Assembly (NCBI GenBank): GCA_028023455.1
Contig: JAQFVV010000013.1
Coordinates: forward strand, 6,650,811 to 6,714,810
Source of the DNA: Epiperipatus broadwayi
Lineage: Eukaryota > Onychophora > Udeonychophora > Euonychophora > Peripatidae
Direction of reading: 5' to 3'
DNA: 64,000 nt
Position numbers and translations under genes: made by a program. The notes under the pieces are model-generated. The model ran no database searches. It saw only the letters and a program-made list of their open reading frames with translations, and had not been told where the DNA came from. Below, in pieces: positions 10,403 through 25,200 of this stretch. The first letter of the stretch is position 1, and every line of letters starts with the position of its first letter.

Positions 10403-12582
10403 ATGTGTTGTCATTACATCTCTCGCAAATGAAAATATGGAAAAAAAATTGGTAAATAAAATTTATTTAAATTGATAAATGAAAAAAAAAAAATTTCAAG
10501 TAATTAATATATAAAATAGCACAGATAATCGACATATTAGATAATTATTTAAAGATATAAAATTAGTTAAAAGAAGATGATAAGGAGAAGCTTTAAAATC
10601 TAAAAACAAAAGATTCTATTTAAAGGAGGATAGTAAATAATAAAAGCTGTTAAGTTATTTTCTGTTAAAGCTATAGTAGGATGAAAATGAATTTCTATTG
10701 AAATGTAGTGGCAAATATATTCTTAGGGCAGATTAATTCTACAGATTATACATCAGATAAAAGATTAAAAATGATTAGTGATTAAGAAAATATTGGTACT
10801 TCCCATTCTTAGAAATGTGTATGCATATACAGACCAGAGAGAAAAATTATCATCACTAATGAGAATTGTGCTAAGCCATGAGAGACCAATCCTAAAGTTT
10901 TGTGATAAGAAGGAAGAAAAACTTTTTCTGAGTATTAACTATAATATCTTTGCACCAGTATTGCAGATGATTATAATGTAGAGGTCATGCATTGGACTTT
11001 GCTTCTCTTAATCTTGCTAATTGAGATGGCTGCCAGAGTGGCAATTCCTGAAGAATAGCAAATAATGGATTTGTCTCCAGCAAGAAATAAAATCTACTGA
11101 TCAATGATTGACAAAAGCATTGAACTGGGACAGGTAACATATTAGATACCATAAAAAGGGTATTTAATAAACCTAAAGCAGTCTGGAGGATTCATGGAAA
11201 TAAAAAGGGAAGTATAAACCTTTAAATAAGATTTAAACTTTGAACTTTCTAATTTAAGAAAATACAAACTTTCAGTTTAGCAATAGCTAAACTTGAACAT
11301 TATCCTCTAAAGAAATATCTTTCATCTGACAATCAAAATTTAAATTACCTATATTTCTATCTATTCAGTTAATAAATATTTCATATACAACCGATTTGCC
11401 ATATGTCCAGAGATTGTCTCATTAATTTAATTAATACACCATTTATGATGAGTGTAACTTAAAAATCAATATAAAAAAGCAGTTTGGTGTATCCCATGTT
11501 CTCTTGCCAAGTGGTAGAATATCTGAAAATTGCCATTATTATTTTCATCATTGTTCAAATAGATTAATGAATTTAAAGTTCAGCATTACAAATTGCACAA
11601 ACTCATAAGATCATGTTTGTTTAGGTAGAGTTAATTTTGGGCTAATTGTTTTGTTGTGGAATCAATGCTCAGAGTGGATGTATGGGTGTCATATATCATA
11701 TAAATTTGGAAAGTGTATAGAATTCTAACTCCCTTGTAGCACACTAGAATTGGGGTATCCCACCCAATTAAATGCATGTCCCAAAAATGGTATCCAACAT
11801 GTTGCCAGTGATTGTAGAGATATTCCTATGCCATTGATATCTTACACTCTGGATGGGATTATAAGTTGGCAAGGACCACTCTCCCTTCTGGATTAAGCAT
11901 TTCTTCTTTACAAGTATATTAATGTGATCTTTTGCCAGACAGATGCATCCTGTAAAGGGGAAAGATCATAAACAATTATGTTTCTTCTCTAATAATATCA
12001 TGTTGCAGATGTAAATTCCTGTAGTCATGATTGTTTTTATGCTAACATTCTTATTTTGCATTGATCACATTGGTATACCAGTAAACTAGCATTAATTTGG
12101 ATGAGAGCTTTTAGCCTGGAGTTGAAAGACTGACTTTTTTAAATGTGTGGTTTTATGCAGTATATTATGATTAGCAAAATATGAAAACAATATTAAAATA
12201 TATTAGGTTAAATTTATCCATCTGTGCATATGGGATAAATAAATAACATAAGTTAAATATATCTAACAATAAGTGTTAAAGAATTAAATCCTCAAGTTTT
12301 GTTTGATACCGTATGTGTGTAATAAATGTTTTGTCTTATTAGTTCTGGCAGTGACTTATTTTTCTGTTAATTTTATTTGAAATCAATGATTGATTGGTAT
12401 TTCTATCTCAAAGCTTAAATTCTCCATGAACTAGCAATTAGGGCTAACGGGCAATTAAAATTTGAACCTCACCCATACATGTCTGCCTACTTTATAAATT
12501 TTTCTAGGTTCAAATAGCCTAGTGGCACCCTGGTAATGAAAATGGGAAAGAATAATGGATAGAGAGAGAGTTGACTGTTATA
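10403..12582 (+). repeat. LTR-like repeat family, copy 2 (diverged)
   Basis: Begins with a TGTCATTACAT remnant 12 bp after copy 1 and ends TGTTATAATATA. Shared landmarks with copies 1 and 3 include ATATAAAAT.GCACAGAT near 10510, the GCCAGACAGATG block near 11935, TACTGGCAGTG-like sequence near 12345, and the CTAGGTTCAAAT...CCTAG hairpin at 12504-12522. It is clearly more diverged than copies 1 and 3, so it is not the partner LTR of copy 1 from one insertion. Confidence 0.55.
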
Positions 12583-12854
12583 ATATATATAAAATCCATA
12601 ATAAAAAGAGCAGTAGTATGGATTAAAAGAGAATTTTTTTTAGCTTCAGGATTTCCAATTACTAATTGACGGTTTCCTGAAAATTTTAAAAGATAAAGAT
12701 ATCTCATTTATATCGATATAATTTCTTTATTTCTATTCTTTATCAAATTAAAAAATCTATGAAAATACTTAATTCAACAAACACTCATATATATGAACTA
12801 TCGATACCCTTTGAAAAAGAGAATCAGTGCGAATATATCATTTATTAGTACTTA

Positions 12855-13876
12855 ATTGTCTAGCAATGACCAACGATAAAAATGTTTGTTTTGTATAAAT
12901 ATACAACAGTATGTTTATCTGGTTTAGTTCATCATTTCAATAAACGGATTTTTAAAATGATATTTGTAATTACATTTATTTGGTTATTTCATAAGCACCA
13001 TATCCAATCAATCACATTCTTATTATCATCAATGCCACAAATAAATATTGTTAATGGAAAAGCATTAATAATGTTCTTACATTCATAAATTGCAATGGAA
13101 AATGCTACAATGCTTTTATGTAATATATTTTGAAAGTTCTCTATTATCTCTTCAATACATTCTACAACTATATTTCCTGACAGGCTTCTACTTTGAAATA
13201 CTTTTTTTTTCTGGAAACATAATTGTGACTGCTCTTAAAATACAATTTTAATACTTCTTCAATAAAACATTTTGAAGCTTAAGAAATTATTTATGACATA
13301 ATTATGTTTAACAGTAACATACTTGTTTAATTAACATTCAAATATATTCTCTGTTCGATATCACAGTCTTTTCTCTATATTTATCACCATTCTTATAGTT
13401 TGTTTCATATTGGCATTTTAGGTTATACTTTTTCATTATGACAGTACTTTATTTACATATCAAACATGTATACTTTTTATTTCTATAAAGGAATATGCCT
13501 GCTTTCATTTTTCTTAAAAAGTTCTTCCTTCTTGACCAATTTTTCTTTTTTTTAAATTTAAATTTAGACATTCTTATAGCATAAAAAGTTATTGAAGTAA
13601 TTTTTTATTAACACACACTATCATATTGCAGGACAAATAACTTCCATTTAGTGCTGACAATATTTGATGATGGAAAAATTATATAAAAATAAAATAATGT
13701 TTTGTTGTTGTTTAGAACTGAAATAAGACATTTAGAAGGTTGAATTTTTCTGTTTCAATTCCTCCACAATGTTAAAAACACTTATTTTTAGAAAAGAAAT
13801 CATCATGGTTATAAGTCACATACAAAGTCTTTGTGGACTATATCTGACCCATGGGGCAACCAATGTCTGACACCTG
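12855..13876 (-). pseudogene. hAT transposase remnant, GTF2IRD2-like
   Basis: On the minus strand a terminus CAGGTGTCAGACATTGG begins at 13876, a typical hAT end. A transposase N-terminus starts with Met at 13571 (MSKFKFKKKKNW) and has a BED-type zinc-finger trace (YTCLICK..YNLKCQYETN, about 13470-13410). Further down are MFPEKKK and, across frames, SRSLSGN and SIVAFSIAIYE, equivalent to the conserved stretch before the first catalytic Asp. Many stops and frameshifts are present. The opposite terminus was not found, so the copy is truncated on its 3' side. This matches the Charlie/GTF2IRD2-derived hAT group by motif order. Confidence 0.7.
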
Positions 13877-13884
13877 CAATAGAA

Positions 13885-14384
13885 TATAACCAATCTATTA
13901 TTAAGGCAATATTATGACAATAAATGGAAGCACATTTACTATCATAGTCTAAGATATTAAATAGACCATGAGTGTGAGATTAAATCTGCCTAGAAATTTC
14001 AAATAAACTCCATAAAACAAATCAGGATAAATTATTTGAAGATAGATTAACAAATAATCATTTTATCTTTCAAAAAATCTATTACTTAATGATTTTAAAT
14101 ATAATAAATCATAAGAACACATAGCTTATTGGTTGTCATATGTAAATCACATGATCCTAGTCTAATTTTCTCTCAATACTCATGAAATGTATCCATTTAT
14201 CAGGATCATTTTATTCTATTTGTGCAAAAGATGAAGTTTATATAAACATTATTTTAAAGCATTAAGAAATTGATGGATTCTATTTGATTAATCTCATGTT
14301 TTGATGAGATAATCAGTAAAGCTTTTTTTAAATATTCCTGTTACAATAGGAAAATAACATCATTATTTGTAATCATTATTGGTG
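13885..14384. other. AT-rich DNA, nothing recognised
   Basis: No coding trace or repeat boundary was seen between the hAT remnant and the RTE remnant. Confidence 0.5.
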
Positions 14385-14965
14385 AATTGCAGAAGATCTT
14401 TCCAAGTTTAATCCTTATTTCATCGATTTCATAACGTGATTTTTTTTACAGACTTTTGGGATACAGTTTAACATTTTCATTGTCAATGTATTATCATCTT
14501 TTCTAGTAATATATCCAGCCTATTTCATTAACTTTCTTACATTTTGCAATGATATCAATAATAACTATTTGTTTTCTCATCCATATATTTAGCTTTGGAT
14601 ATCTTTTTGTTAATCCCAACATACAATCTTTCCATTATTCATTATGTAGTCTGAAGTTATTGCAGTGTTCTTTTATTAAAGCCCACATTTTAGATCTATA
14701 TGTAAAGATAGATAAACACATCTATTAAAAGCTTTATTTTTAATCAAATAGACATATTTCCTTTTATATCAAATTATTTTTATTAAAATACAGAATAGAC
14801 ATTTCTACATTATCAATTAATTTTCTCAAAGACTCAAAGAATGATTTATTACCTTTGAAGACTTTGTATTGCAATAAATACCTGAATACATATATAATAT
14901 CTTATATTTTGCAATGATTTATTTTTTGGTTTTCTTTCAGTAAATTACATTTTTGGATTTTCCCT
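14385..14965 (-). pseudogene. RTE-type LINE remnant
   Basis: Minus-strand translation in mixed frames recovers the RTE C-terminal order: a KEICL trace, a degraded LTYGSETW equivalent, KRTLQ.LQTT, MERLYVGINKKI, IGWIYY.KR, TMKMLNCIPKVCKK and KSMK.GLNL. It is the same type of sequence as the open fragment at 6819-7160 but much older, with numerous stops. It extends upstream to about 14965 before similarity fades. Confidence 0.65.
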
Positions 14966-15267
14966 TTTTTGACTTAGATATATTATGCTTTGTAAAAATC
15001 TAAAAATATTTACAGTGTTATGATGCTGAAATTATGAGATATATTATGATTATTTAATAAAATTTATTTGAAGGTATTCAGAGTTAAGTACTACATTTTA
15101 AAGTGTGATAATTATTTCTAACTATAATTATTTGAGTGTTTTTTTGTAGGTTATAGTTAACATAATATAAAAATATTTGATTATATGTTTCAGTAATGTG
15201 TGATAGAATAACAGTTAATATGATGTTACAGTGAAGTATCTGTAAAAAATACATATATAAAGCCAAA

Positions 15268-15480
15268 TTGTAACATGTGATATGTGCCGGTCAAAACCTG
15301 TTTATCCATCTAACATGAGCTGGAACTCACAAAATGTACTTCAAACCCAGTCAAGCCCAAGAGTTAGGTCAGGGACCAGCCTGGATTCGAACCCACTCTC
15401 TAAGCCCCAGATCTAACACCTAATGAATAACATAATAGTGATGGCACATGAGAATTAATCTTAATCCGGCCGACTAACAA
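15268..15480 (-). repeat. tRNA-derived SINE (minus)
   Basis: On the minus strand a perfect B-box GGGTTCGAATCCA lies at about 15394-15382. About 35 bp upstream is a degraded A-box region (TTATTCATTAGGTGTTAGA). After it come a unique body and a tail ending CATGTTACA at 15268. This is the architecture of a tRNA-related SINE. The 15268 end has the TGTAAC hexamer shared with other TA-flanked elements here. Confidence 0.6.
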
Positions 15481-16690
15481 AGCTGAGAAGACAATGAGAC
15501 ATCTATTACTATGACTAAACTAAAAGATATATAAGCATGGCTGTAATATGTGGAAGTGGAGGAAAAAGGAATTTGAACTACTCAAATAAGTTAGACAATA
15601 ATATATTTTAATATACTGACAAATTATTATACATTTATAAATTAAGTACATTAGTATGTGCGTGAATGAGCAAGCGGTAGATAATTACATAATGTCATTC
15701 ACGCTATTATTTCTCATATGCTCTTTATTAGCTAAAAAAAATATTTTATAAATAAGCACACATCTTTGGTGGGTCTAATATTAAATGCCAATCAAATATT
15801 AGAAAGAATTACATAATGCTGTCATTAACGCTTTGATTTATGGTTCTGAAACGTGGTGACTAACATATAATTTAGGGGAGCGTTCTGAAATTCATTATAC
15901 ATCTGATATAAATTATTTTCATGCCATTGAAGTTGTGAAAATAAACAAAAGACAGTTAAAAGATTATATTTGAAACTATGACAAAATATTTAATGAAAAT
16001 CATTTAACAATAGTAAGATGAACACTTTATTTTTCCCAAGGCACATAGATACTCTTAAATAGATATATAAATTACAATGGTGGGACTGTATAAGACTGAA
16101 ATAAATTTAATTAATAAAATAGAAGTAGTTGGCATTTATATATATTTTAGGCAAAGCTTAATTTTAATATTAGAGCATTAAAACTAGGCCATGAAGCAAA
16201 AGAAATAATAATAATACGAAGAAGTTTGCGGTGCTGACATAATAGCCTAAAATAACTAAGAGGAAAAGGTCATGCTTCTGGATAAAAAACGAAATCTCAT
16301 ACCCCCTTCTTGGGTAGTGCTTAGAGAAAAGTGGATAGGCATGGCATGGCCCAGACTTTTGCTGATATAACCGACATGAGAGGCCTTTTATCTATGAAGT
16401 GTATATGCATAGCGTGTGCCAAACTTATGGGATCACCACCAGAGGCATTTGATATGGAATAAATGTGGTTCCAGATAGCTCAACTATCTATGGAATGAGA
16501 AGAAATCTATGGGTTTGAACTTGTCGTAACCCCCAGATTAAGAAGCACATATATATAATCACAAAGATCGGCTATATGTCAGGAACGCAGTACGAATGAT
16601 AAATGTCACTAGCGACCTTGAAAAGTTTTACTGCTTTAAAAATAAATGACCCTTGTTTGAATACTATAATATGCCATGCAATTACAATAT
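15481..16690. other. Repeat-like DNA with possible LINE trace
   Basis: At about 15830-15890 plus-strand frames read NALIYGSETWWLT, resembling the YGSETW block of LINE C-termini, but little else aligns. The stretch 16250-16690 is less AT-rich and ends GCCATGCAATTACA next to (TA)n. With TGTAAC at 15268 this could be the far end of one TGTAAY...RTTACA element, but the inner sequence was not recognised. Confidence 0.35.
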
Positions 16691-19230
16691 ATATAGAGAG
16701 AGAGAATATTTCATTTATTAAAATATACGTTAAGATTTGATTTAGTTAAAGAAACATTGAGATTTACCCCATCCCTTTTTCTGCTATTTAAAATAAAACA
16801 ATCTCATCTTCGTTGATTTTACAATAACTGAAATATTTAAATACAAGATTTGAAATTTTAAGAGTATGACAAATGAAATAAGACTAGCAGTTATAGAGAA
16901 AACAAATTATAGGTCACCCTTTCAGAATTTAATAAATAATTATAAAATAAATGTTTCAGAGCGTTAATTAGCTTGAGTTCTGGATTTTCACTGGGTAGAA
17001 AATACAGAGTTAAACAAATATATATATATTTTATATTAGAACATAAATAAAATGTTGGCACGTAAAACAATCTGGTGAGTGTATTAATTAACAATACGTT
17101 ATATTTTAAGAGGATGTTAATAAACTTGATTCATGAAGGCTTACTTAAAAAGAAGAAAGGATTTTTAGAAAATTCAATTTGTCAGATTGTTTTAGATTGA
17201 CATATTAATAAGCAAGCAGATATGTAAATCAAATAGTAAATATATATAAATAAATGACCGCACCAAAATTAAAAAGAAGTTACAGCATATGAGATAGGAT
17301 TAAATTTATAGAAATTATTGAAAAGAAATTTACATATATATTTAAAACAAAAAAAAGGCAAAGTTAAAGAATACATGAGAAAACTTGATAGTAGAATTCG
17401 AGATTAATTAGGCAAGCTAGATTTATTTTCAATGGTGGCGGTTTGAAATAATTTACCTTGCAGTTTTAAGGGTTCAATTTAAAATATTGCAAGTTTTCCT
17501 GTGGCAGCAAGCTTCTATTAAATGCACACTGAAGTTCTTAGGTCGGGCTTTGCACTCTTGGGCAGCAGGATGGTACGGCCGTGAAAGATGATGACCCCAA
17601 AAGGGTTGCTGAAGAGTGGTGGATTTACTGCTACATCATTTTAAGTTTCACCATGATGTTAACAATCATTTTCACTAGAGTAGCTAAACTAATCTTGCTT
17701 TAAAATCCAGCCATTATTTATACCCTTGCGCAGGTATTTCTGTAATGCTTATCATTAATTAGTTAGTTGTTTTTGAAAGATGCAATTGTAAGATAACGTC
17801 CAAAATAAATTCAAATCTATTTCCAGATTAGAAATATATTTGACAACATGTTTTCAACACAAGAAAATCTTTAATCTACTTAATCCCATTTATTTTAAGT
17901 AAAACTTTAATTAAAAAATACCTTCCTTTAATTATTTTTGGACAATTAACAACAGTCACATCTTCCATATTGTATTTTATAAAAAATATATAATTTAATA
18001 GAAAAACAAGCAATTTAAAAAGAAAAAGCTAAAAATGACATATAATAAATATTTAAAAACATCAATATTTTGTTAGTAAGTTTTGCTCCTATGTATATAT
18101 TTGAGCCGCATCTATAATACTTTAATAAAAAAACTAATAATTAATAAAAGAATTAATAATAATTTTAAAACATGTTATTAAAATATTAAATTTTATAATT
18201 TAGGCGTGCATCTCAAATATATACATGAAATATATATACACGACAAAAGGAGTGGGGTGGGAAATAGGGATTTAAACACAGGTTAGTAGGTAGAAACATG
18301 AAGATTGACTGCTTCAGATATGAGGGTTACTTGATAAAGTATGTTTCTAATGTAACTATAGTGTGAGAGGTCGGTCTTACTTCTGAGCTAATGGATGGTT
18401 GTGATAAGATTGAACTAAAGTGAATGATGCACTGAAATAAATATATAACTTTTAGCAGAAAATATGTAATATGAAAAGATACATTGTTTTAATAGTTCTG
18501 ATAGTTAAAATTTATTAATATTATTTGTGGCTAAATTAAAATATTTGATATTGTTTATGATATAAAAAAATAGGTTGATTGTTTCTGGAATTAATTTCAA
18601 GCAAAACTATCAATTGTTGCAAGACAATGTATAAGATTGAATTTAATGTGTAAAAAAGTCTACTTTTTTATAATCTGAATAAGTAATTCTCAATCTGAAG
18701 TACCTGTACCCCAGAAGTATAAAAGCTAGATATTTAGGAATCCACAAAAAAATTGAAATGTCCAGGACAAGACAATATAATGTAATAATTTTTTATGTTG
18801 TATTTTTTTTAATTCATTGTAACTTTTAAGTTTTGAATATATATTTATAAACAAAAAACAAATAAATTCTACAATATTTGAAATAACAATATATAAAAAT
18901 AAATATTTATAACGAGCTTGCTGTATGTCCTCCACTATACTGAATAGAATTATGTAAAAAAAAAATAGATCATATTATTAAATAAACAATATAATCGTAT
19001 TAATATACATAAATTATGGAAAATTGGCCATTCATGGAAACGTTACTATTGTGTGACTTTAATGTTATTCAGGATAACAGATTGTAAAATTTATTCTATA
19101 GTTTTTCTTTATTTAATATATATATATATATATTGTACCAAAGTACATTGATATGTAATTAATTTATTATGAATTCCATGTTTAAAAATATAAAAGTTTA
19201 AAATTAAAAGAATAAAATGTAAAAACTAAA
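16691..19230. other. AT-rich DNA with small fold-back and possible SINE trace
   Basis: An imperfect inverted repeat (ATGTATATATTTGAG near 18090, complement near 18215-18229) encloses about 100 bp. A B-box-like GTTTAAATCCC (minus, near 18275) suggests an old SINE. A less AT-rich block at 17480-17650 has a coherent minus-strand frame, but no family was recognised. Confidence 0.4.
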
Positions 19231-22200
19231 GAGTACGGGGGGAGGGGATTTTGTATTGAATAAAATAAACTGTAAACGCCGTTTAAAATAATAAGTTGTT
19301 TAAAATAACAAGCTGTTTAAAATAAAAAAAAATTTTTTGTGTTTAAAAGAAGAAAAAAACTTGTAATAAATAAATGATTTAAATATTTTTAAATGAATTT
19401 TTAATAAAATAATAAAGAGATTTCATTTTATCTTATAATAAATAAATAAATATATGTGCATGTGTGTATGCAATTTTTAATAAAAAGTAGACGCTAGAAG
19501 CTGATTTTATTTTCACAAAAATGAACGCTGCTGCTAAAAATAAAATTTTCCATTGTTTAAAAATTGTATAAATAGCTCAATTTTTGTTCATTCTTGGTTC
19601 GTACTTTCTTATTTTAATAAAATATTTTTGAAGTAATATTTCACAAATGATGCATTGTTAAAAAACCAATGTATTTGCAGTTGACCGATAGCTGCTCTCT
19701 ATGCATTTAAGATCTGCGATTAGTTTGGAAAGTAATCATGTTGAAATAGACTACATGGACAGCAGAGTGCAGGGAACACCAAACCAGCCACGAAAATCAT
19801 AACAAGTCACAGGATCCCCAAAGGAATCAATTACCGGACGTTGATTAATTAAGGAATAATTCCATTATACTGTTTCTGTCGTATTTAAAAACCTAAGTAA
19901 TTATTTGACTTTGATATATAAACATTCCGATTTCCTTTAAAAATAAAGATAGACTTCATGTAAAAAACATTGAGCTTTTTGAATTAAACTTTAAAAAAAA
20001 AACTTTAAACTTCAGAAAATTAATATTTGCAATGATAAAATAAGTAAAAGCAGCTTCTATGAAATAATATTTTTGGCATGCACGTATGTGTAATTTGATT
20101 TTAAAACTTAAACTTAAAAAAAATAATAATAATAAAATATGATGTAACATGTATAATTTATTTGTTTAAGTAATATATTAAAAATGCTTATTTTAATCTT
20201 TAAAAAAAAAGTGTGTGTGTTTCATTATAAGATAAAATGATTCATTTATTTTAAAATAAAGTAAAACATTTAAATTATTTTTCTTAAAATATTTATGTTT
20301 ATTCTGATACATGCAGGTAAGTATAAATATTTATTTTCTTAATAAGAGTGGGAGGAAAAAAATCCAATCATTAATAATAGTATTTTAGAAAGATTCGCCA
20401 AGTTAAATCTATAAATGTTTGGTATTCAGTATAATGTTGTTATTATCAGTTTTAAAGGAGCAAAGTATTATTTGAACGGTTCAGGGAAAATTATTTTAGT
20501 TTTAGAAAATAATAGCAGTTTAGAACAGGCGGCATTTAAGATACCTTTTGTTTGTTTGTTAGTGGGTGAATGGAACGACTGAGCTAGTGGACGATTCAGG
20601 CACCGGATTATGCTGATCAGATGGACATGCTAATTCTAAATGTAATTAGCTGGCACCTAAGGGATTTTCTTTCTTCTTTAAAAAATATTAATAATGTGTT
20701 TATTTGATCGGTATATATTTGGTAGACGAGTGTTGAATGTTATTAATAGTTCGTTATTGATAACAGTTGACATTTTGCCTGAAAACCAACCATTTTCTGA
20801 AAGGGAAATTTAGTAGGACAAAATACAATAAAATATTAATTAATATTTTTATTTGTCGATGCTTTAGTGTTTGTTATTTCTTGTAAGTTTTTAAGTAGTA
20901 GTTTTTTAAATAGTAAGTTTTATATTCTAAGAGTTTTGAAGATAGTAAATAATATGAAGTGAAGGTAGTATTTTAAGAAATAGTAGAAACAAGTGTTAAA
21001 TAATATAAGTAGTCGTGTTCTCGTTTGATTGTTTTCGGAGGAGATTGGTTTAATATATATATATTCCATCTTTATTGTGCAGTTTGAAATTTTTGATTGT
21101 TATTGATATTGTGATTGTCTAAGTGTTGACTGGCTTTTAAAATATATATATTATGTGCTTGCCTTATTCCATTACTTTTTTATTTTAATCTATTTATTTA
21201 CAGTTTTAGTGTATACATTTAAAATAACAATAACTATGGTAAAAACATACACATTGCTAATTTAAAGGATTCAGTTTACAGAAGTGAACTGACTAACTAG
21301 GGGTAAATAAAAGGGAAATGAATTGTATAGTCCTGATCTAGATAATAAAAATATTCTAATTTATTCTAAAATAGATTTTTATAAGTGCCTAATGCCAAAT
21401 TTGAATTAGATTAGAAAAAATATATAATCTGAGATCAATTATAAATTAAAGTAAAATTTATATGACTTTTTAAATTAAGTTACTGACTTTCTCCCACTCT
21501 TGTTTAAAAGCCTTAATGGCAGTTTCATTCATTTTTGCAATATTTTATTTTTACAATTAAACCATTATACTGTATTACATTTTGTTGGTCTTTACCTTAT
21601 TTATTATAAATGAAAAACATTTTAAAAGATAATATTTCAAATTGACAAATATAGAAAATAAATATTAGACTAAAATAAATATTTAAGAATAAGAACTTGT
21701 TTTCATATTGTGTAATTGTATATTGTCAATTTTCAAAAATATCAAACAAATTATTTCTTATTTGAATTCCATTTTTAAAATCTTAACAAATTATTGTTAT
21801 AATATCATAAAGCAATGCAATTCAGTTTTAAGAATTAAACTTGTACTTATAACTAATAAAGTGTCATAAAAAGTTTCTGTTCTGACATTTGTGAAAGCAT
21901 TTCTTTTTCATTACATCATATTCTCTACTTTATCTTAATTGTAGCTACAATTGAGATCTCTTCTGAAACCAAACATTTTCAAATAAAATCTAATTAAACT
22001 CATAGATATTTTGGGTTTAAAATAAATGTTTTACAAGTATTTTGTAAAAAATAATCATAAATATAAAAATAAATTATAGAAAATATTCATTTCTCTTTCT
22101 GAAATGACAAAAAACATTCACAAGTACTTTTACAAGCATTCTCAATAGCACTGTTGCTTGCATTATATTAATTATCTACATGATACTGACATTTTCAGAT

Positions 22201-25200
22201 TTATTTTTACACTAATAAATATGTATATATTTTAGTTCCAGTTTTTGTTATTCCAATGAATGCAAAAACAACAAAATAGCACTATAGATAGTCACAGAGT
22301 GTACAGAAAATCTGAAAGCAACAGCAGTGCAATCAGAACATACTTCTGGAACACTCCTGCAAGGAATAATATTAAGCTCATACTGTAAAAATAGCGTTTA
22401 AATATTTATCAAATTCTTTATCATAAAATAATATTTATTCTTAAAGTATATTGTTATGGCAATAATTTTTTTATAATAAAATTGCTAAAAATTAAGACTA
22501 ATTTTGCATATATTGTGTATACAAACTTTAAATAAATATTTGAAATTATGTATATTTACAATATAATGATTGTTTCCTCACTCTTCCACATGATGTTAAA
22601 AGTGAATAAAAAAAGTCTTTACTTTGTATGAAAATGATGAAGTATATTAATTCTTTAACTGAGATTTAAAATTTATATTTGAACTAAGAATAATGTCTTG
22701 CTTAATTAATGATTAATAATAATCATTGATATACTTATAGAAAGTACCTAGTGCCATAGTAGTAATTGCAGAAAATTAAATACAAATCAAAGTGTAATAA
22801 TTTGATATTTGTAAATTCTGAATAAATACTAAAGATAGACATAAGAGATTATAACCCTTTTTAGTTTGCCTTTTTTGAATTGAGTTTTATATAAAATATC
22901 CTGCATTTTTATAGTAAATGTAATGGCAAAACTAAATATGGTATTAAAATTTTGCAGTTAATAATATTTTGAAAGTTAGAAATCAAGATTCAAATGTCAG
23001 GACAATTTTTTTTTCTTTCTTCCTATTCCCAACTTATGTCAAGAAAGAAAAAGAAAAAAAAGACTAATTTTTTTTTATCATTTATGTATCAAATCATAAT
23101 ATAATATCTGTAAATTTATTTCCAGAACATGTTGTGAAAGGAATAAAAACATTGTTTTTTTTTTTTAAAAAAAAACATGTAAAAGAAAGATCAAATCTTG
23201 TAACTAGTTGGTAACAAAGTCATTATTTGGAAAACATATCATTCAACAACATCAAGTTGGGTATCAAGAGGTTAGAAAAAAGCAACTAAAGCTCATTTTT
23301 GCAGTGCAGTCCAGTCCAGTCAAACAAACCATTTTACTTTTAGTTATTTGAAGACTCATCTCAAGAAGTAATGCTGCAGTGATTTATGCCAAAGAGAGAA
23401 ATCATTAATTAAAACTTCATCATGACTTGGAAAGCTGTTATTTCCTATTATTTTTCAATACTTCCTTTATAACAGCAAGCATGATGATTTTATCTGGCAA
23501 AAAAATATCTACCATATGTGTCTAGATAACCAAAAACCACACCAGCCAAAACATCCTGAAAATGCAGATGGATGTGGAAACTAATACTAAAGTTTGCCAA
23601 AACCAATCAATGTCTGCCTTACTAATGTCATGAAGGAAGAAATAGATAGTGCTATAAGAATGACTCAGGACCTACTTATATCCTATGTAACATGACCAAT
23701 TCTGATGAATTTCTTTTCTAACATCATCAGTTTCCAAAAAGAATAACTACCATCTTTTGAGGAATTAATGAAGACAACCATAAATATATTAAAAGTTTGA
23801 TATCTACAAGTATATACACAGTTTTATATATTCATTGTTAATAAATTGTTAAATTATTTTTATTAATCATGTTTGTTTATTTAATCCAATTTGAAGATTA
23901 TTCTTTTAATATCCAATATGCTAATAATATTTATAACCCTGAGATCTCACACAATCCGCTGAGAGACATGCAGTGATGGCAGTAATAATTTGTAAATGAT
24001 GATGGGAATTAATAAGTTTTTCAAAAGTTTAACTTTCTGGTTAGAAAGTTTGATGACTATTTATTGAAACTGAAAAAACAAATAAAAATACTTTGGGGAG
24101 AATTTGTAATTATATTATAAATCATCATCATTTGATTAATATTATTATTCTATATATATTTAAATTGAATTTTTTTAAAAAAAAAAAAAAACTTTTATTG
24201 AACATTCAACTTCCACCATATAAATATTTATTTAAATCAAAGCTTGTCATTTGTATATATTTGGTTCCTGGTTCAAATCCATTTACAGTTGAATATTTAC
24301 CATTACTATATGTATATAAAATTAAGCAATTCCACATGTTTAAGTTCCAAAATGCATGCATTGTAAGGCAGTAATCTTCAAAATTTTAAATGCAATAAAC
24401 TTATTATATGCAATACAATTACAACTGGATACACCGCTGACAGTGCTAAATGTCCCCTGGACCATTCCAGAACTCCATATATACTTGTATGTTTTCTTCA
24501 CGGCACAACTTGCTTTATTCATTCTTGTTGTTGTTAGGGTTTTTTTGTTTTATAATATAATTATAAAATACGAAAAAAAATGTCAGCTCAACTATATCAT
24601 TCATCTAACTCAGTCGAATGGAGGTTTAAAACAGATACATTCATACCCATACCCCGGGTGAACAAAAATTTGCAATGGAACACAGTTGAGTGAGATAAGG
24701 AACCAAGAAATTAATATTTATGTATAAACACACACACATTGTAAAAATATTTTTAATACAAATTTATACTTATATTTTTCTTCTATTGTAGTAGCCTAAA
24801 AGCAAATTATTTTATACTATACTGACTTTTTAAAATTAAATGCACAAGATTGTTTTCGTTTTGTTGAACACGTTAAGTAATCCTTTTAAACGGAGAGCCA
24901 TAAAAGCATTAAGATTTCTTTCTACGGTAATTCAACTCTGGATAATAAGGCCTTCTTCTTCATCTACAAATGAAAACTGGAAATTCTAGAAGGTAGATGA
25001 AAACTATACTGTAAAAGTTATAAAACCGAATTAATTAAAAAATGTTTTAATAATGTCTTAAATTGTACAACATTATGTATAAGTAAAATATCAAAAATAT
25101 TATATAATAAAAGGAAATTAGAGTTAATTCTTCAAAATTCATCGTACTATTATTAATTATAAAAAAATAGATATCAAACTGTAACTTAAAGTTACTTACT

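Noticed and set aside
17480-17650. GC-richer block with a coherent minus-strand frame (HPAAQECKARPKNF)
   Set aside because: Looks protein-like, but no family could be named and no boundaries were visible; left unannotated.
20311-20320. Strong donor-like ATGCAGGTAAGTATAA on plus
   Set aside because: No coding stretch or acceptor could be matched around it, so chance is likely in 64 kb.
24093-24661. Overlapping 60-101 codon frames on both strands
   Set aside because: No family match, rich in hydrophobic and aromatic residues as expected for random AT-rich DNA, and no splice or promoter support.
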